Positions 8,919-16,413 of a DNA stretch of 64,000 bases are shown here, piece after piece. The position numbers and the translations under genes were made by a program. Under the pieces are notes generated by a model. It saw only the letters and a list, made by a program, of their open reading frames with translations. It was not told the origin of the DNA and ran no database searches. Within the stretch, counting starts at the first letter, position 1. Each line of letters begins with the position of its first letter. The stretch comes from Streptomyces mobaraensis (GTDB lineage: Bacteria > Actinomycetota > Actinomycetes > Streptomycetales > Streptomycetaceae), in assembly GCF_020099395.1 (NCBI RefSeq), contig NZ_CP083590.1, positions 2,170,001 to 2,234,000 on the forward strand, in the 5' to 3' direction.

Positions 8919-9693
8919 GCTTGATCACCTTGTTGGTGAGAGTGCCGATGCCTTCGATGGTGACGGCGACCTCGTCGCCGTCGTGCAGGGGTCCGACCCC
9001 GGCGGGGGTGCCGGTGAGGACGACGTCGCCGGGGAGCAGCGTCATCGCCTCGGTGATGTGGACGATGAGCTCCTCGACGGAGCGCAGCATCTGGGCGGTG
9101 CGGCCGCTCTGCCGCAGCTCGCCGTTGACCGTGCAGGTGATCGCCAGGTCGCCCGGGTCGACCTCGGTCTCGATCCAGGGGCCGAGCGGGCAGGAGGAGT
9201 CGAAGCCCTTGGCGCGGGCCCACTGCTTCTCGCGCTGCTGGACGTCGCGCGCGGTGACGTCGTTGGCACAGGTGTAGCCGAGGATGACGTCCTTGACGCG
9301 CTCGCGCGGGACCTCGCGGCACATGCGGCCGATGACCACGGCCAGCTCGGCCTCGTGGTGGACGTCGCTGCTGAAGGACGGGTACGCGATGGGGTCGCCC
9401 GGGCCGACGACGGAGGTCGACGGCTTGAAGAAGGCGACGGGCACCTCGGGCACCTCGTTGCCCAGCTCCGCGGCGTGCTCGGCGTAGTTGCGGCCGATGG
9501 CCACGACCTTGCTGGGCAGGACGGGCGGGAGCAGGCGGACCTTGCTCAGCGGCACCTTGGTGCCGGAGCGTTCGAAGTCGCCGTAGGGAATGCCCTTGAT
9601 GATGTCGAGGACGGGACCGCCCTCGGTGGAGGCGTCCCCCTCGACCACGCCGTAGCCGACGTTGCCGTCGATGGAGAATCTGGCGATGCGCAC
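8911..9693 (-). CDS. Fumarylacetoacetate hydrolase-family protein
   Basis: 260-residue cytoplasmic metal-dependent enzyme of the FAH superfamily (hydrolases, isomerases and decarboxylases acting on oxo-acid substrates). The fold markers are [23 protein letters not shown]-like [15 protein letters not shown], metal-ligand segments [12 protein letters not shown] and [14 protein letters not shown], and [17 protein letters not shown]. The exact substrate cannot be told from sequence. It is the first gene of a two-gene unit with gltX. GTG start 9693 is preceded by GAGGGG. A bidirectional-looking terminator lies 150 bp upstream. Confidence 0.9.
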   Translation of the reverse strand: MRIARFSIDGNVGYGVVEGDASTEGGPVLDIIKGIPYGDFERSGTKVPLSKVRLLPPVLPSKVVAIGRNYAEHAAELGNEVPEVPVAFFKPSTSVVGPGDPIAYPSFSSDVHHEAELAVVIGRMCREVPRERVKDVILGYTCANDVTARDVQQREKQWARAKGFDSSCPLGPWIETEVDPGDLAITCTVNGELRQSGRTAQMLRSVEELIVHITEAMTLLPGDVVLTGTPAGVGPLHDGDEVAVTIEGIGTLTNKVIKRG

Positions 9694-9846
9694 GGGAAGC
9701 TGAGCCCCTCACTGATCCGGCCGGAGTCTGACACTTCAGGCTATCGCGGGGGCCGCGCGCGCTCCGTGCGCGGCGTTCGGCCGGGCGATCCGGGCGGGCG
9801 GTCCGGCCGGCGATCCGTTCCCGGCGGTCCGGACGGGCGGGACGAG

Positions 9847-9878
9847 CGAGGGGCCTGCCGGATCCGGCAGGCCCCTCG
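9847..9878 (-). terminator. Perfect 32-bp palindromic terminator
   Basis: A perfect palindrome with 16-bp arms (CGAGGGGCCTGCCGGA and its complement), 25 bp past the stop of the small peptide gene at 9904. It is probably that gene's terminator. Confidence 0.75.
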
Positions 9879-9903
9879 GGGGCTCCTCGGGCGCGCGGGC
9901 CCG

Positions 9904-10092
9904 TCAGTCCTCGACGAGGACCGGCGCGGGAGCGGTCATCAGGACGGTGCGGCGCGGGTTGGCGGTGACCGTGGGGAGCTCGACCGCGTGCTGCGGGCGC
10001 TCGGCCTCGAACAGCGCCTTGGCGTCGTCGAGGTTCGCGAGCGTGGTGCGGCGCGGGTTGGCGGTCTTCCGGGAGGGGCTGGTGGTCTTCAC
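9904..10092 (-). CDS. Small peptide gene with duplicated TANPRRT motif
   Basis: Predicted 62-residue peptide from GTG 10092, with GAGG 10 nt upstream and a perfect terminator downstream. The sequence contains TANPRRT twice (residues 10-16 and 43-49) around an acidic, predicted helical segment (LANLDDAKALFEAERP), and ends in APAPVLVED. It has no signal peptide and no membrane segment. I do not recognise the family. A repeated Arg-rich motif in a short peptide is compatible with a modified-peptide precursor or a small regulatory protein, but no modifying enzyme is adjacent. The longer upstream reading is Arg-rich and unlikely. Confidence 0.6.
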   Translation of the reverse strand: MKTTSPSRKTANPRRTTLANLDDAKALFEAERPQHAVELPTVTANPRRTVLMTAPAPVLVED

Positions 10093-10547
10093 TGTGCGGT
10101 TGCCTCGCGTTGTCTCTGGTGTCGTCAGGTCTCGTCGTCGCGGTCGTCGCGGGCTTCGAGGGCGGCCGGCCGCGGCCTCGCGGGTCGTCCGCGGGCGTCG
10201 GCGGCCGTCACGTCCGCGCAAGGATCCAGGCTAGGCGCGCCCTTCCCCGCCATACCGAGCAGGATGCGGGGTGTCACCTGTGAGTTTCCTCACGAAGCTT
10301 GGGATAAATGCCGCATAACCGACAGCTGTCCCGCCTGTACGAAACGGACATCGCCGGACTGAAGCTGACGTTCCGCTCCTGATCATGGCGACTGGGACAG
10401 GTCGCTCAGCGCGACGAGGTGCGGCGCATTCGCCCGCGTAAGTCCGAATTGATAGGAGTGGACCCTCCACGGAGAGCGACAGGGCGGGCTACCGTCCGTG
10501 ACCGATCCGCGGTGGGACGCACCGGCCTTGTTGGCGCATCCGGCACT

Positions 10548-10560
10548 GTGCTGGAATTCC
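10548..10560 (+). promoter_or_regulatory. Shared cvnA upstream motif, copy 1
   Basis: GTGCTGGAATTCC lies about 94 bp upstream of the cvnA1 GTG. An almost identical GTGCTGGAATTTCC stands about 82 bp upstream of cvnA2. In both a TTGG block lies about 20-25 bp further upstream, so these may be equivalent promoters. The rest of 10093-10653 shows no convincing gene. Confidence 0.4.
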
Positions 10561-10653
10561 ACGGACCGCCAGGGGGGCACCGCGGTCCCCCCACGACTCG
10601 ACACCGTTCCTCCGCTCGCCGGGGGGACGCCTGGTCCAGAGGTTGCGACGCTA

Positions 10654-13600
10654 GTGCAGGGACGTTTCAAGAGGGATGGCAGCGCTGCGGCGGAGCCGGA
10701 GCCGCAGGGTGCGGCGACAGGCGGCGACCGCGGCACGCCCGTCGACGCGCCGGCCGGCGGCGAACCCGCCGGCGGCCCCAAGGGGAAGGGCAAGGCGAAG
10801 GTCCCCAGCGGGCCGGGCTCACGAATAGCCCTGCGCAACTGGCGCATCAGTACCCGCCTGGTGTCCCTGCTCGCCCTGCCCGTCGTCGCCGCGACGACCC
10901 TGGGTGCGCTGCGTATCGACAGCTCGCTGCAGGACGTCGACCAGCTCGACCACATGAAGCTGCTGACGGACATGACCAGCGTGGCCACCGACCTGGCCAA
11001 CGCGCTCCAGGAGGAGCGCGACCGGTCCGCCGCGCCGCTGATCCTCAAGGACCCGAAGAACGACGACGTCGTGGCGCCGCGCCAGCGGACCGACAAGGCG
11101 ATCGAGGAGTTCAAGAAGCTCACCGAGCGGGTCAAGCCCGACGACGCCACCACGACCGGCGTCAACGCCACGCTGGTGGAGATCTCCCGGCAGCTGACGG
11201 ACATCCAGAAGTACCGCAACGACGCGTACCACGACCCGAACCAGATCTCGCGGACCGTCAACGCGTACAACAGCCTCGTCACCTCGCTGATCACGCTGTC
11301 CCAGGACATGGCCCTGGCGTCCAGCAACAGCGAGATGATCGCCTCCACCCGCGCCCTGGCCTCGTTCTCCTCCGCCAAGGAGTACGCGTCCATGCAGCGC
11401 GCGCTGATCAGCGCCGGTCTCGCCCGCTCGCCGCACGAGCTCTCCGACAACGACCGCCTCTTCGGCCAGTCCGCGTTCACCGGCGAGGACCAGGCGTACA
11501 AGCGCTTCCTCCGCGTCCACGGCGACACGGACCGGGAGCTGCTCCAGGGTCTGAACGGCGGCACCTACGACATCTCGCAGGCCAACGCCTACGCCGAGCG
11601 CGTGCTGATGCGCGGCGACGGCCTGCGCGGCGCGGACAGCCTCACCTACCGCGACTGGTTCGACCGCGACAGCGTCAAGATCGCGGAGATGTCCAAGATC
11701 GAGACCACGCTCCTCAACGAGATGGAGCAGAAGGCCCTCGAACTCCGCGACGACGCCCAGCAGGAGGCGTACCTCAACGGTGCGCTGATCATCCTCGTCC
11801 TCGGCATCTCGCTGGTCGGCGCCTTCGTCGTGGCCCGGTCCATGGTGCGCTCGCTGCGCCGGCTCCAGGACACCGCGCAGAAGGTCGCCCAGGAACGCCT
11901 GCCCGAGCTGGTCAAGCAGCTCTCCGAGGCCGACCCGCAGGACGTGGACACCTCCGTCGAGTCCGTCGGCGTGCACAGCCGCGACGAGATCGGCAAGGTG
12001 GCCGCGGCCTTCGACGACGTGCACCGCGAGGCCGTCCGCCTCGCCGCCGAGCAGGCCCTCCTCCGGGGCAACGTCAACGCGATGTTTACCAACCTCTCGC
12101 GGCGGTCGCAGGGCCTCATCCAGCGTCAGCTCTCGCTCATCTCTGAACTGGAGTCCCGCGAGGCCGACCCGGACCAGCTGTCCTCGCTGTTCAAGCTCGA
12201 CCACCTCGCGACCCGTATGCGCCGTAACGGCGAGAACCTCCTCGTTCTCGCCGGTGAAGAGCCCGGCCGCCGGTGGACCCGGCCGGTCCCGCTCGTCGAC
12301 GTGCTGCGTGCCGCCGCGTCCGAGGTGGAGCAGTACGAGCGCATCGAACTCACCGGTGTGCCGCCGACCGAGGTCGCCGGCCGCGTCGTCAACGACCTCG
12401 TGCACCTCCTCGCCGAGCTGCTGGAGAACGCGACGTCGTTCTCCTCGCCGCAGACCAAGGTCAAGGTCACCGGTCACGCCCTGCCCGACGGCCGGGTGCT
12501 GGTCGAGATCCACGACACCGGCATCGGCCTCTCCCAGGAGGACCTGGCGGCGATCAACGAGCGGCTGGCCAGCCCGCCGACCGTGGACGTCTCCGTCTCC
12601 CGGCGCATGGGTCTGTTCGTGGTCGGCCGCCTGTCCCTGCGACACGGCATCCGCATCCAGCTCCGCCCGTCGGACTCCGGCGGCACCACCGCGCTCGTCA
12701 TGCTGCCGGTCGACGTCGCCCAGGGCGGCAAGAAGCCCGGCCCCGGCGCGCCCGGCGGCCCCGGCCTGCCCGGTGGCGGCGCCCCCGGCGGCATGCCCGG
12801 CACGGGCGTCCCGGGCGCCCCGGGCATTCCCGGCGGCAAGACCGCGCCCGGCCTGCCCGGTCCCGGCGGTCCCGGCGGTGCCCCGCAGGCGCCGGCCCGC
12901 GACCGCGGCCAGCTGCCGCCCAAGGGCCCGCGCCCGCCGGCCAATCCGTCGCGGGCCGGCGGCCTGACGCAGAGCGGTCTGCCGACGCGCGTTCCCGGGG
13001 CCACCCCGGGCGCGGGCGCGCCGACCGGCGGCCCCAGCCTCTTCGACGCCCCGCCGCACGCCGGCGCGGGTGACGACGCCTCCGGCGGCAAGGGCGCCGA
13101 CGGCCGGTCCGGCCTGCCGCCGCGCGGCAAGCGGCCCGCCGTGATCGCGCCGGTGGGCAACGGCCGCCGCCCGCAGCCGCCGCAGCGCGGCGAGGGCACC
13201 GGCTCCGACCTGCCCGTCCGCGGTGGCGGCGAGGCCGGCAAGGGTGGCGAGTCCACCAAGAGCGGCCTGCCCAAGCGCGGCGACCGGTCGAGCACGCCCG
13301 GCGGGCTCCCGGTCCGGGGCGCCGGCACGCCGTCCGGCCTGCCCGAACTGCCCGTCCGCGGCGGCGAGGACAAGCCCGGCACCGGCGGCCTGCCCCAGCG
13401 CGGCGGTGCCGGGAACGGCCTGCCCCCGCGCAACGCGCTCTCCGGCCTGCCCAAGCGCGGCGACCGCAAGAACACCCCCGCCGAGCCGCCGGCCCGTCCG
13501 GCGCCGAGCTGGGGCAACGACCGCTCCCCCGCCGCACCGGTGGACGACTGGCCGCTGGCCTCCAACGGTTCCTCGCGCGCCGAGCGGGACACCCCGCGCG

Positions 13601-14583
13601 GCCACGACAGCGTCGAGACCCCCGAGCGCGCCGAAGGACCGTTTGCCACCGGGCAGTTCCCGCAGCTCGCGCCCGTACCGGAGCCCGAGAGCAGCGGCAC
13701 CGGCCGCCACGCGCTGCCCGCCGTCCCCGAGGGTGACGCGGACGGCCCGGGTGGCACCGGGCAGTACCCGCGCCTGGCGCCCGTGCCCGAGCCGGAGAGC
13801 AGCAGCACCGGCCGGCACGCGCTGCCCTCCCGTGACGCCGCGTCCCCGGCCGACCCGGGCAGCACCGCCGCCTTCCCGCAGCTGGCCCCCGTGCCGGACG
13901 CCGACGGCACCGGGCGGATCGTTCCGCCTGCCGGTGCCGGCCGCTTCGGACAGCAGGACGCCGGGCAGCGGGACGCCGGGCGACAGGACACCGGCCGGTT
14001 CGACACGGGCCAGTTCGAGACGGGCCGGTTCGACACCGGACAGTTCGACACCGGGCAGTTCGACACCGGGTCCGGCAACGCCCCCCGGCACGACGGCACG
14101 CGGGAGTCGACGCCGCTCTTCCAGGAGCTGGAGTCGCACTGGTTCCAGGACCAGGAGACCCGCGAGCGGGCGCCGGAGCCGGCGGCCGAGCCCGAGGCGC
14201 CCCGCGGTCTGCCGCGCCGGGCCCCGCGCGCCGAGGCCCCCGCTGCCCCCACCGCCCCCGACGTCACGGCCCAGACCCCGCTGCCGGACTGGCGCGAGTC
14301 CCCCAACGACGAGCGCTGGCGCCGGGCCGAGCAGGTCCGGGTGCCCGCCGCGGACGGAACCACCTCGTCGGGCCTGCCCCGCCGGGTCCCCCGGGCCAAC
14401 CTCGTCGAGGGCACGGCCCAGCAGCAGGCCCTGCCGGAGGGTCCGCAGGTCTCGCGCGCGCCCGACGACGTGCGCGGCCGGCTGACCAACCTCCGCCGGG
14501 GCATTCAGCAAGGACGTCAGGCCGGCACCAGCCCGGCCACCGGTAGCCACCACGGTGGCCCCACCTACCAGCAGGAGCGTTAG
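10654..14583 (+). CDS. cvnA1: Conservon sensor-kinase-like protein CvnA1
   Basis: Membrane-bound histidine-kinase-like component of a conservon, 1309 residues from GTG 10654. The start is chosen because AGAGGTTG stands 11 nt before GTG, exactly as for cvnA2. Layout: cytoplasmic N-terminus; TM1 about 68-86; extracellular sensor helices to about 370; TM2 about 374-395 (IILVLGISLVGAFVV); HAMP; then a HATPase_c domain with N-box ELLENATSFSS (near 590), HDTGIGL and GLFVVGRLSLRHGI. A Pro/Gly-rich tail of over 600 residues with repeated GLPxRG and FDTGQ motifs ends in NDERWRRAEQVRVP and GRLTNLRRGIQQGRQAG, both conserved in CvnA2. Longer starts up to 10498 are possible. Confidence 0.92.
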   Translation: MQGRFKRDGSAAAEPEPQGAATGGDRGTPVDAPAGGEPAGGPKGKGKAKVPSGPGSRIALRNWRISTRLVSLLALPVVAATTLGALRIDSSLQDVDQLDHMKLLTDMTSVATDLANALQEERDRSAAPLILKDPKNDDVVAPRQRTDKAIEEFKKLTERVKPDDATTTGVNATLVEISRQLTDIQKYRNDAYHDPNQISRTVNAYNSLVTSLITLSQDMALASSNSEMIASTRALASFSSAKEYASMQRALISAGLARSPHELSDNDRLFGQSAFTGEDQAYKRFLRVHGDTDRELLQGLNGGTYDISQANAYAERVLMRGDGLRGADSLTYRDWFDRDSVKIAEMSKIETTLLNEMEQKALELRDDAQQEAYLNGALIILVLGISLVGAFVVARSMVRSLRRLQDTAQKVAQERLPELVKQLSEADPQDVDTSVESVGVHSRDEIGKVAAAFDDVHREAVRLAAEQALLRGNVNAMFTNLSRRSQGLIQRQLSLISELESREADPDQLSSLFKLDHLATRMRRNGENLLVLAGEEPGRRWTRPVPLVDVLRAAASEVEQYERIELTGVPPTEVAGRVVNDLVHLLAELLENATSFSSPQTKVKVTGHALPDGRVLVEIHDTGIGLSQEDLAAINERLASPPTVDVSVSRRMGLFVVGRLSLRHGIRIQLRPSDSGGTTALVMLPVDVAQGGKKPGPGAPGGPGLPGGGAPGGMPGTGVPGAPGIPGGKTAPGLPGPGGPGGAPQAPARDRGQLPPKGPRPPANPSRAGGLTQSGLPTRVPGATPGAGAPTGGPSLFDAPPHAGAGDDASGGKGADGRSGLPPRGKRPAVIAPVGNGRRPQPPQRGEGTGSDLPVRGGGEAGKGGESTKSGLPKRGDRSSTPGGLPVRGAGTPSGLPELPVRGGEDKPGTGGLPQRGGAGNGLPPRNALSGLPKRGDRKNTPAEPPARPAPSWGNDRSPAAPVDDWPLASNGSSRAERDTPRGHDSVETPERAEGPFATGQFPQLAPVPEPESSGTGRHALPAVPEGDADGPGGTGQYPRLAPVPEPESSSTGRHALPSRDAASPADPGSTAAFPQLAPVPDADGTGRIVPPAGAGRFGQQDAGQRDAGRQDTGRFDTGQFETGRFDTGQFDTGQFDTGSGNAPRHDGTRESTPLFQELESHWFQDQETRERAPEPAAEPEAPRGLPRRAPRAEAPAAPTAPDVTAQTPLPDWRESPNDERWRRAEQVRVPAADGTTSSGLPRRVPRANLVEGTAQQQALPEGPQVSRAPDDVRGRLTNLRRGIQQGRQAGTSPATGSHHGGPTYQQER
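13957..14070 (+). repeat. 15-bp coding tandem repeat in cvnA1
   Basis: About seven and a half copies of a 15-bp unit of type GACACCGGNCRGTTC, encoding DTGQF/DTGRF pentapeptides in the variable linker of CvnA1. The first units are degenerate (GACGCCGGGCAGCGG). The in-frame unit length allows copy-number change without loss of frame. CvnA2 lacks it. Confidence 0.85.
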
Positions 14584-15006
14584 TTGAGTCCGATGAGCCA
14601 GGCGGCGCAGAATCTGAACTGGTTGATCACCAACTTCGTGGAGAGCACCCCGGGGGTGTCCCACACGGTGGTGGTGTCCGCCGACGGACTGCTGCTGGCC
14701 ATGTCCGAGGGGTTCCCCCGGGACCGCGCGGACCAGCTGGCGGCGGTGGCCTCCGGCCTGACCTCCCTGACGGCCGGTGCCTCGCGCATCTTCGAGGGCG
14801 GGCCCGTCAACCAGACCGTGGTGGAGATGGAGCGCGGCTTCCTCTTCATCATGTCCATCTCCGACGGCTCCTCGCTGGCCGTGCTGGCGCACCCGGAGTG
14901 CGACATCGGCCTCGTCGGCTACGAGATGGCCCTGCTGGTCGACCGCGCGGGCAACGTACTGACGCCCGATCTCCGCGCCGAACTGCAGGGAAGCCTGCTG
15001 AACTGA
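14584..15006 (+). CDS. cvnB1: Conservon Roadblock/LC7 protein CvnB1
   Basis: 140-residue Roadblock/LC7-fold protein. In conservons it binds the CvnD GTPase and is thought to modulate its nucleotide state at the membrane. The whole protein is one domain (NLNWLITNFVESTPGVSHTV, VSADGLLLAMSEGFPRDRAD, ECDIGLVGYEMALLVDRAG). Start TTG 14584 directly follows the cvnA1 stop and sits 6 nt after GGAG; ATG 14593 is an alternative with poorer spacing. The product differs from CvnB2 at only three residues over the 137 from the ATG. Confidence 0.93.
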   Translation: MSPMSQAAQNLNWLITNFVESTPGVSHTVVVSADGLLLAMSEGFPRDRADQLAAVASGLTSLTAGASRIFEGGPVNQTVVEMERGFLFIMSISDGSSLAVLAHPECDIGLVGYEMALLVDRAGNVLTPDLRAELQGSLLN

Positions 15007-15109
15007 CCGTACACACACCGCAAATCCCGTCCGACCGTACGGCCGAAAGCTCCCACCGGCCCCCGCTCGACGGCATCATTGCCTTCCTGCTGTCCCGCCC
15101 GGAGGATTC

Positions 15110-15517
15110 ATGACCCCGCCCGTCTCGCCCGGCCCGTACGGCGCCTCGCACCACATGCCGTACGGGAGTGAAGGCGACCAGCCACTGGTCCGTCCCTACG
15201 CCATGACGGGCGGCCGGACCCGGCCGCGCTACCAGCTCGCCATCGAGGCGCTGGTCAGCTCGACCGCCGACCCGGCCCAGCTGGGCAACCTGCTGCCCGA
15301 GCACCAGCGGATCTGCCACCTCTGCCGTGAGGTGAAGTCGGTCGCGGAGGTCTCCGCGCTGCTGAACATGCCGCTCGGCGTGGCGCGGATCCTGGTGGCC
15401 GACCTGGCCGAGGCCGGGATGGTGGCGATCCATCAGCCGGGCGGCGGCGGCGAGGCCGGCGGAACGCCGGATGTGACACTGCTCGAAAGGGTGCTCAGTG
15501 GACTTCGGAAGCTCTAG
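15110..15517 (+). CDS. cvnC1: Conservon DUF742 protein CvnC1
   Basis: 135-residue DUF742 protein, a winged-helix-like module found in conservons. Core segments are PLVRPYAMTGGRTRPRYQLA, EHQRICHLCREVKSVAE and MPLGVARILVADLAEAGMVA. The N-terminal 25 residues are short and variable compared with the 90-residue Pro-rich N-terminus of CvnC2. ATG follows CGGAGGA. Its 3' end overlaps cvnD1 by 20 bp, so translation is coupled. Confidence 0.93.
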   Translation: MTPPVSPGPYGASHHMPYGSEGDQPLVRPYAMTGGRTRPRYQLAIEALVSSTADPAQLGNLLPEHQRICHLCREVKSVAEVSALLNMPLGVARILVADLAEAGMVAIHQPGGGGEAGGTPDVTLLERVLSGLRKL

Positions 15518-16079
15518 CGGGACCACCGGTCGCGCCACGACCTCCGCGAAGATCGTGGTGGCCGGCGGTTTCGGCGTGGGCAAGACCACGTTCGTCGGCG
15601 CCGTCTCGGAGATCAGCCCGCTGCGCACCGAGGCCGTGATGACGTCCGCGTCCGCGGGCATCGACGATCTGAGCCACGTCCAGGACAAGACGACGACCAC
15701 CGTCGCCATGGACTTCGGCCGCATCACGCTGGACGACGACCTGATCCTGTACCTGTTCGGCACCCCCGGACAGGACCGGTTCTGGTTCATGTGGGACGAC
15801 CTGGTCCGCGGTGCCATCGGGGCGGTCGTCCTGGTGGACACCCGCCGCCTCGCCGACTGCTTCCCCGCCGTCGACTACTTCGAGAACAGCGGCCTGCCCT
15901 TCGTCATCGCCCTCAACGGCTTCCACGGAGAGCAGCCCTACTCCCCCGAAGAGGTGCGCGAGGCGCTGCAGATCGGGCCGGACGCGCCCATCATCACCAC
16001 CGACGCGCGGCATCGGAACGAGGCGAAGAGCGCGCTCATCACGCTCGTCGAGCACGCCCTGATGGCGCGGCTGAAGTAG
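15498..16079 (+). CDS. cvnD1: Conservon Ras-like GTPase CvnD1
   Basis: 193-residue small GTP-binding protein of the actinobacterial CvnD group. P-loop GGFGVGKTT is at residues 23-31 and the G3-equivalent LFGTPGQDRF at about 87-94. The classical NKxD is replaced by ALNGF (138-142), normal for this group. GTG start 15498 lies inside cvnC1. In the conservon model CvnA, CvnB, CvnC and CvnD form a membrane-associated complex loosely analogous to G-protein-coupled signalling. A GC-rich hairpin follows around 16088-16125. Confidence 0.94.
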   Translation: MDFGSSSGTTGRATTSAKIVVAGGFGVGKTTFVGAVSEISPLRTEAVMTSASAGIDDLSHVQDKTTTTVAMDFGRITLDDDLILYLFGTPGQDRFWFMWDDLVRGAIGAVVLVDTRRLADCFPAVDYFENSGLPFVIALNGFHGEQPYSPEEVREALQIGPDAPIITTDARHRNEAKSALITLVEHALMARLK

Positions 16080-16318
16080 CCGGCGGGAGCGGGCGGCCGT
16101 GTGGGATCCGCCACGGGCCGCCCCCGGGCTTCATAACGTTTCGACAGAGAATTGACCGGGGCGCGACAGGCCCGCCACCACGGGCCGCAGCCGTCCGGTT
16201 CCCCTCCGCACATGTTTCGCCCGCCTTTTGGCGTCGCTCGCTCTTAATGCCCGTTTTATGTCGGGCGGATCCCCCCGGCCGTCGGCTCTGCCCACTGTTT
16301 GGAACGCACTGGTCCGGC

Positions 16319-16332
16319 GTGCTGGAATTTCC
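16319..16332 (+). promoter_or_regulatory. Shared cvnA upstream motif, copy 2
   Basis: GTGCTGGAATTTCC, the counterpart of the motif upstream of cvnA1. The region 16080-16413 otherwise holds no recognisable gene and is taken as the cvn1 terminator and cvn2 promoter region. Confidence 0.4.
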
Positions 16333-16413
16333 CGAACTGGGCCGTCGTGGCCCAGCCGAAAGACGGCACGACGTCCTCGACGTCGGTGCCGACGCCGAGA
16401 GGTTGTTGGACGA

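Noticed and set aside
10819..15018. 1399-codon minus-strand open frame opposite cvnA1-cvnB1
   Set aside because: It is the complement of a GC-biased gene; composition is Arg/Gly/Val-rich without any domain, while the plus strand carries clear conservon proteins.
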